Positions 59,456 through 64,000 of a DNA stretch of 64,000 nucleotides are shown piece by piece. A program made the position numbers and the translations under genes. The notes beneath the pieces were generated by a model that saw nothing but the letters and a program-made list of their open reading frames with translations, did not search any database and was not told the DNA's origin. Position 1 is the first letter of the stretch; each line of letters starts with the position of its first letter. Source of the stretch: Lepeophtheirus salmonis (taxonomy: Eukaryota > Arthropoda > Copepoda > Siphonostomatoida > Caligidae). The DNA lies in the NCBI RefSeq assembly GCF_016086655.4, contig NC_052136.2, forward strand, positions 57,342,492-57,406,491, read 5' to 3'.

Positions 59456-61246
59456 ATTTACCATTGTATTCTCTAACATTTATATGTATTATTTTTTTTA
59501 AATACGGAAAATCAATTTTAATACTTTCAAATATCCTTGATCTTTATTTTATTTTTTTTTATGGAAAAAAATTGATTTTTATTGCTATATGTATTATACA
59601 ATATTTAGTATAAAAACTACAGCTTGTTCATATTGGAAAAATAAACTCCAATGAATAATTCATTCACTCAAAGTACTGCAGATATATGAGTACATCAATG
59701 TCAGTCAATAATTAACTGTTGTTTTTTTATTCAAAAGTAAAGTGAAAGTTGTACTATTCCTAGAAAAAAAGGGGAATACATACTCAAAAACTATACACTG
59801 TAATTAAATGTTTTTATTCTCTCTCGATACATGTAATTATCCATGTTTGTATAGAAGTAGGTAGGTACCTTTACAATATACGTAATAGAGACAATAACAT
59901 GCTTTCAACGAATAACATAGTGAAGAGGATAATTAAATATATGTATTTACAGTCTTAATGATAAAGAATCAATGCTCAAAATAAACAATCGGTGAATAAG
60001 TAGGGAAGTAAGCCTCATTAGATCAAATCCTTAATGAATAGTTAGACGAGCAAGAGTTTTTTGTTATTTTTTTGTACACTCGTACAACTTTACTTACAAT
60101 CTATTTTACCTGGAAGCAGGTCATCTTAAAAACAATTTGAAGAAAATAAATGAAAGCATAACACAATAGAGTATCAAACTATACAAAAGGCCATTCTCCC
60201 CCAAAAAAAAAAAAAATATATTAACATTGAATTATCCACGAACTAATCATCATTTGTTTTTGTCTTCGTTGGTGTAAAAATTGCTTCTATATGTTGAGTA
60301 AAATGATATTGTATTGGAGTTCGAGTACTTCTAAGTTTGTACAAAATGATGAAAACTTTCGTGATGAAAACATTAATTTCATCTTGATGGAGACCCATGT
60401 AAATAAAAGAAAAGTGTCTTTGAAAGAAAATAACTCCATACGTATGGAAAACAATGAGAGATATCTGGTTTCTAATATATCTTGTGCCTTCACATTTTGA
60501 ATTTAAAAAAATGAACTGGTTTCTCTAAGCAGGCATCAAATTTTCCATTCGATAGACTTTTAAGAATTTTGTCAGTTGGTGCTTCTTCTTACACTGAGTT
60601 TCTCTTACGATTAATCTGTTGAATGTATTGTGTTTTGATCGGTGACAAGTAAGTGTTACTTTATTATTTCAATAGTTTTTTAAAGTTATTTATATATTTA
60701 GATAGTCTTTTAAAAAAAATGAACAATATTTTTTCCTTTAATTTATATATTTGTTCAAATTTTATTTTCCATACACTTTTAACCAAAAATGTATTTCTTG
60801 ACAAAAAAACTAAAGATAAATAATTATTAATTATATAAAATAATAATGTTTTACAAATCGATATAATTTAAATAAATGTTTAATTATTAACAGCATATTG
60901 TTTTTATAAATTATAAATAAATATGATCATATTTGATTTCCAAAAAAGTGGACACTACATTGATGAAAACATTCTAAATCGAAAAACTCAATTTTGATTC
61001 AGCAATTTTTTTTAACCAACAGTCAATATTTTTTCCATATTTCAGAAGAGACATTTACAATCATATTTACAATGCAGTGTTGCATTCCTTAGACAGCAGT
61101 GGTGAACAATTTATATTAGTACCTGTTATAAAACATAGTTATATCAATATTTACTTCAAATACTACATATACTTCTTTAAAAATCATTTTTGACAACCTG
61201 TATCCTCTTTTAATTTAATATCATAGTTATACAGGCACTTTGTCTA
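59456..61246. other. AT-rich sequence, no gene recognised
   Basis: The frame at 60291-60500 (plus) is unrecognised; the remainder is featureless. Confidence 0.45.
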
Positions 61247-62124
61247 AACTACAACACTTTTTGAAATGACAAGCCTATGTCATATTTTTTATATTTCGAT
61301 GTTTAATACATACATATAACTTATTATAAACAATTGTCTATTGAAACTGTATCAAAAAATAAGTAATTTCCACCTATAAATAAGAGCGTCATAATGAAAA
61401 ACATGGAACAACGCAGAGCTGCAATTCTGGAGCTACCTGCACTTGGAAAATCACAGTTAGATATATTTAAACGGACGTGCTGTTACCCCTCTACTGTGTA
61501 CGAGGTGACCACGAGAGCCACCAAAAAGCTTCTACTAGGGGCAAATCTAGACCAAAGAGGCCAACAAAATTGGATAAGGTAGTTAAAGGTATTAGTGAAG
61601 ACAGAAAAGGGGAGATGACCCTCAATGGCCTTGCTCGTGAATTTGACAGAAGCCAGACCATTTTGCCTAACTAGTCTAAGCAAGACTTAAGCCTGAATGT
61701 AACCAAGATAACTTCTCGTCAGGGTTTGAAGCCTTTGTTTTCAGTAAAGCGTGTAGCTCGTTGCTGAATCTTCCTCAACAAGGTGAAGAAGAACCCTTTT
61801 GGCCTTCCCATAGTCCCGACTGTTCCCCCTGGACTTTGTTTTTTAGCATCTTAAGGGAAATCTTATTGGAGTCCAATACACAACAAAGGATCCACTGAAG
61901 GCTGCTATTGTTATTGCTTGAGCCAACTTAGAGCCAAGTTTTATAAAGGACTGATTTTAAAAGTTCTGCACAGACTGGAACTTTCATTACAGCAAAAGGC
62001 GATTATACTGATTGAAAATGTAAATAAGATGTCTCTGATTGTATTAATAAATTAAATTTTCCAAATTTGATGATATTTTTTGAAATATAACAATTTTTGT
62101 CATTTTCTAAAAGGTGTTGTTTTT
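61247..62124 (+). mobile_element. Tc1-like transposon copy with both ends, catalytic core deleted
   Basis: The ends AACTACAACACTTTTTGAAA (61247) and AAAAACAACACCTTTTAGAA (inward from 62124) lie inside TA at 61245-61246 and 62125-62126. The plus strand starts a transposase at 61394 or 61403 with MEQRRAAILELPALGKSQLD and PSTVYEV (first helix-turn-helix). After a frameshift it continues TRGKSRPKRPTKLDKVVKGI and SEDRKGEMTLNGLAREFDRS (second DNA-binding half, to about 61665). The first and second catalytic motifs are not recognisable. The C-terminal part resumes near 61790 (VPPGLCFLASKGNLIGVQYT, KDPLKAAIVIAWANLEP to about 61935). 878 bp in total, shorter than the roughly 1.3 kb expected of an autonomous copy. 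Confidence 0.8.
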
Positions 62125-62126
62125 TA

Positions 62127-62589
62127 GATGGATGAGCATGTTCATATCGTGTCGGAATTTAAACATTATTATACAATCCAAAACAGATAGCACATTTTAT
62201 CGCTGAATTTAAAATATTTTGCTTGCAAAAATATACTATCGATCAATGCATTATATAAATTTGATATGTATGTGATAATATTTTTAAATTAATAAACTTA
62301 TAAACAAATTAATCATTTTTTTATTCTTGGTATTTATAGAAAATATATTTTGGACCCAGTTTTGGTTTTCTTGTTTAATTTTATACAACATTTTGTCTGT
62401 CTTCCTTTAAATTTGATTTCCAACATCAAGTCCTCAATCTACAGAAAAAAAAGATACGATGGTGTGACTTATGGCAAAGTGAACAACACGCTCGTCAATA
62501 GTTATTCTTTTCAAACTAATGTGCATGAAATCAAATCTCGGTCACTCCTAGAAAAAGAAATATATAAATGATCTGAAATTGACTTCAAT
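62127..62589. other. AT-rich sequence and possible 5' part of the following retrotransposon
   Basis: The frame 62350-62571 ends FQTNVHEIKSRSLLEKEIYK, which could be the endonuclease-polymerase linker of the element that follows, but this is not certain. Confidence 0.35.
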
Positions 62590-63420
62590 ATATTCCTTAC
62601 ATCGGAGATATTGGTTGTTTTACAACCATGTCTACTTATCTCATTGTATGTGTTGGAAAATCTATGGAAAGATATGGAAAGCTTCCTAGATCAATCACAG
62701 AAGGTAGAATAGCGTTAATTCCAAAAGAAAGAAAGATGGGACTGACATTGATCATTGGTGGCCTATAACAGTGATTAATGAGAAATATTGAACTATATCT
62801 AGATTAATTGCCGATGAGAATCAGTCAATATTGGATAAGAAGATTTGTACTCATCAAAAACGTTTCTGATGTATCTCAAATTATCCAAAGTACGATTTAT
62901 TCTGTAAAAAGTAGGTAAGGATATGGGTCCCTAATCACCGTTAATTTTCGGATGGCATTTGATACGGTAAATCATGCCCACATTCGCGATACAACTCAGA
63001 AATGTCTTCCAAAACATTTTTACGACCCCATTCTATCTTTACTTTTTAACAGGACCTCAACAAATAATATAGATAGGAAAAATATTAATCCTATAAGTCT
63101 AAATAGAAGTTGGCGTCATGAATGTCTGATCGTGTTTCTATTTTTGGCTACAGCCATAGAAAAATAAGCCATTAAAATTAAACACAAGTATGGTGGCTGC
63201 GGTATCTCGTTTGTATGGCAAACCCTTTATAATTGATATTTAAACCAACGATGTGACGTTTTTTGTAAAATCCAGCTCATCAATTCAACTCATGTGATTC
63301 TGTAGAGACTATGTTGTGATTTTTCAAAAAAAATCAATATAATTTTTGGTTAGAAATTAATCAAATAAAAACTAGCATCATATTTGGAATAGTACAAAAC
63401 CCCATATATGAGCAATTTTG
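62590..63420 (+). mobile_element. Non-LTR retrotransposon relic with reverse-transcriptase domain
   Basis: After linker sequence (WKDMESFLDQS, about 62665-62695) come KKDGTDIDHWWPITVINEKY and SRLIADENQSILDKKICTHQ (about 62730-62860), matching the first two reverse-transcriptase blocks (HWRPITVxNxDYxIxxRLIADRIxPxLxxxIxxxQ). Then MAFDTVNHAHIRDTTQKCLP (62952-63011) is the FDxVNHxxL block with a catalytic Asp, followed by ISLNRSWRHECLI in place of GVRQGCPLS. The YADD box is reduced to TNDVTFFVKSSSS (about 63250-63290), with one Asp lost. Stops and frameshifts throughout. The 3' end and tail are not resolved. Confidence 0.8.
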
Positions 63421-64000
63421 ACATAATTTTTTTAAATTTAAATAGTCTGTACTACACCCAAAATGCTTGAAAAGTCTCAAACTATTCAAAAGTCGCTGTT
63501 ATCTTATCGTCTCCAGCCGAAAATGTGTTTTTGCACTGGGGGTATTAACCCGTAAAAAGGAAAGTCTAATGCATATACAAATACGTGAATCACACTTTCT
63601 TTCTCTCCTTTTATCTTTCATCAAATGCAGTTTATGCATAATTTTAATATGCATTTATTTCTTTTTTTTAGTTTATTTGCTATTAAGCCCTTTTTGTTTG
63701 CTTTGTTTTAAAAGTGTTCAAATTTTTAACATTTATGTATGGATTTATATAAAATGAACTTTTTGATTGAAGTCTTTTAAATGCACTATTTAACATTAAA
63801 TATTTATGTGTTGTTTTTTCCCCCAATAAATTACTTATTCAACACGTATGTAGTTTTAAAACTAAAATAGGTCACAATGTAACTCTTTTAGTATTTTTTT
63901 ACCTTTTTTCCACCAAAACTAGTAACAAGGGCTCAAAACTATTTTCTTCATTAATAATAGATGTTGTACCCGACTTGTGGTTTATTTAACTTTATCTGTA
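63421..64000. other. AT-rich window end, no gene recognised
   Basis: A 96-codon frame (63467-63757) may begin in degraded retrotransposon sequence and then becomes a hydrophobic AT-driven stretch; not called. Confidence 0.4.

Noticed and set aside
1..64000. CRISPR arrays, prokaryotic operons, ribosome binding sites, phage attachment sites
   Set aside because: The window is intron-containing eukaryotic DNA; no regularly spaced repeats or gene clusters are present.

Overview
The window is eukaryotic nuclear DNA. It is strongly AT-rich, has no long intact reading frames and no operon-like spacing, and is littered with decayed transposons. Two short segments on the minus strand are protein-coding exons with canonical splice sites. 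Together they encode the start of the ligand-binding domain of an invertebrate glutamate-gated chloride channel (GluCl). The mix of many Tc1/mariner-type relics in an AT-rich arthropod background resembles what I know of caligid copepods such as the salmon louse. That assignment is inference from pattern memory, not a search result.

The host gene runs right to left. One exon (110 bp, 50812-50921) joins in phase to the next (68 bp, 21201-21268) across an intron of 29,543 bp. Everything from 21269 to 50811 is therefore intron of this gene. The flanking parts (1-21200 and 50922-64000) are probably neighbouring introns of the same gene, because I could not recognise any further exon there.

The rest is mobile-element debris. 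DNA transposons dominate. There are at least ten transposase relics of several mariner/Tc1 lineages (near 0.3-1.2, 1.8-2.4, 6.2-6.9, 15.1-15.6, 23.5-24.1, 35.8-36.8, 43.0-44.0, 44.4-45.0, 54.7-55.4 and 61.2-62.1 kb). There are also internally deleted or terminal-inverted-repeat-only derivatives (7.8-8.1, 13.3-14.0, 21.8-22.3, 29.1-29.9 and 42.1-42.7 kb), a palindromic mariner made of two inverted 5' halves (11.9-12.7 kb), two or three Helitron-like pieces (16.8-17.4, 37.9-38.1 and a 3' end at 49.4 kb) and three hAT-like fragments (10.9, 53.5 and 59.3 kb). Three non-LTR retrotransposon relics (19.0-20.3 kb plus, 39.5-41.0 kb minus, 62.6-63.4 kb plus) keep recognisable reverse-transcriptase motifs but have lost the catalytic core.

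Three kinds of dispersed or tandem repeat have no assigned class: a roughly 200-bp repeat with four copies, a roughly 150-bp repeat with three copies, and a T-rich degenerate array at 30.4-30.9 kb. Long stretches between these features are AT-rich sequence in which I see nothing specific. I found no tRNA, rRNA, CRISPR array or prokaryotic feature. Nothing here convincingly looks like a new biological system. The most informative signals are the two GluCl exons and the structures of the non-autonomous transposons.
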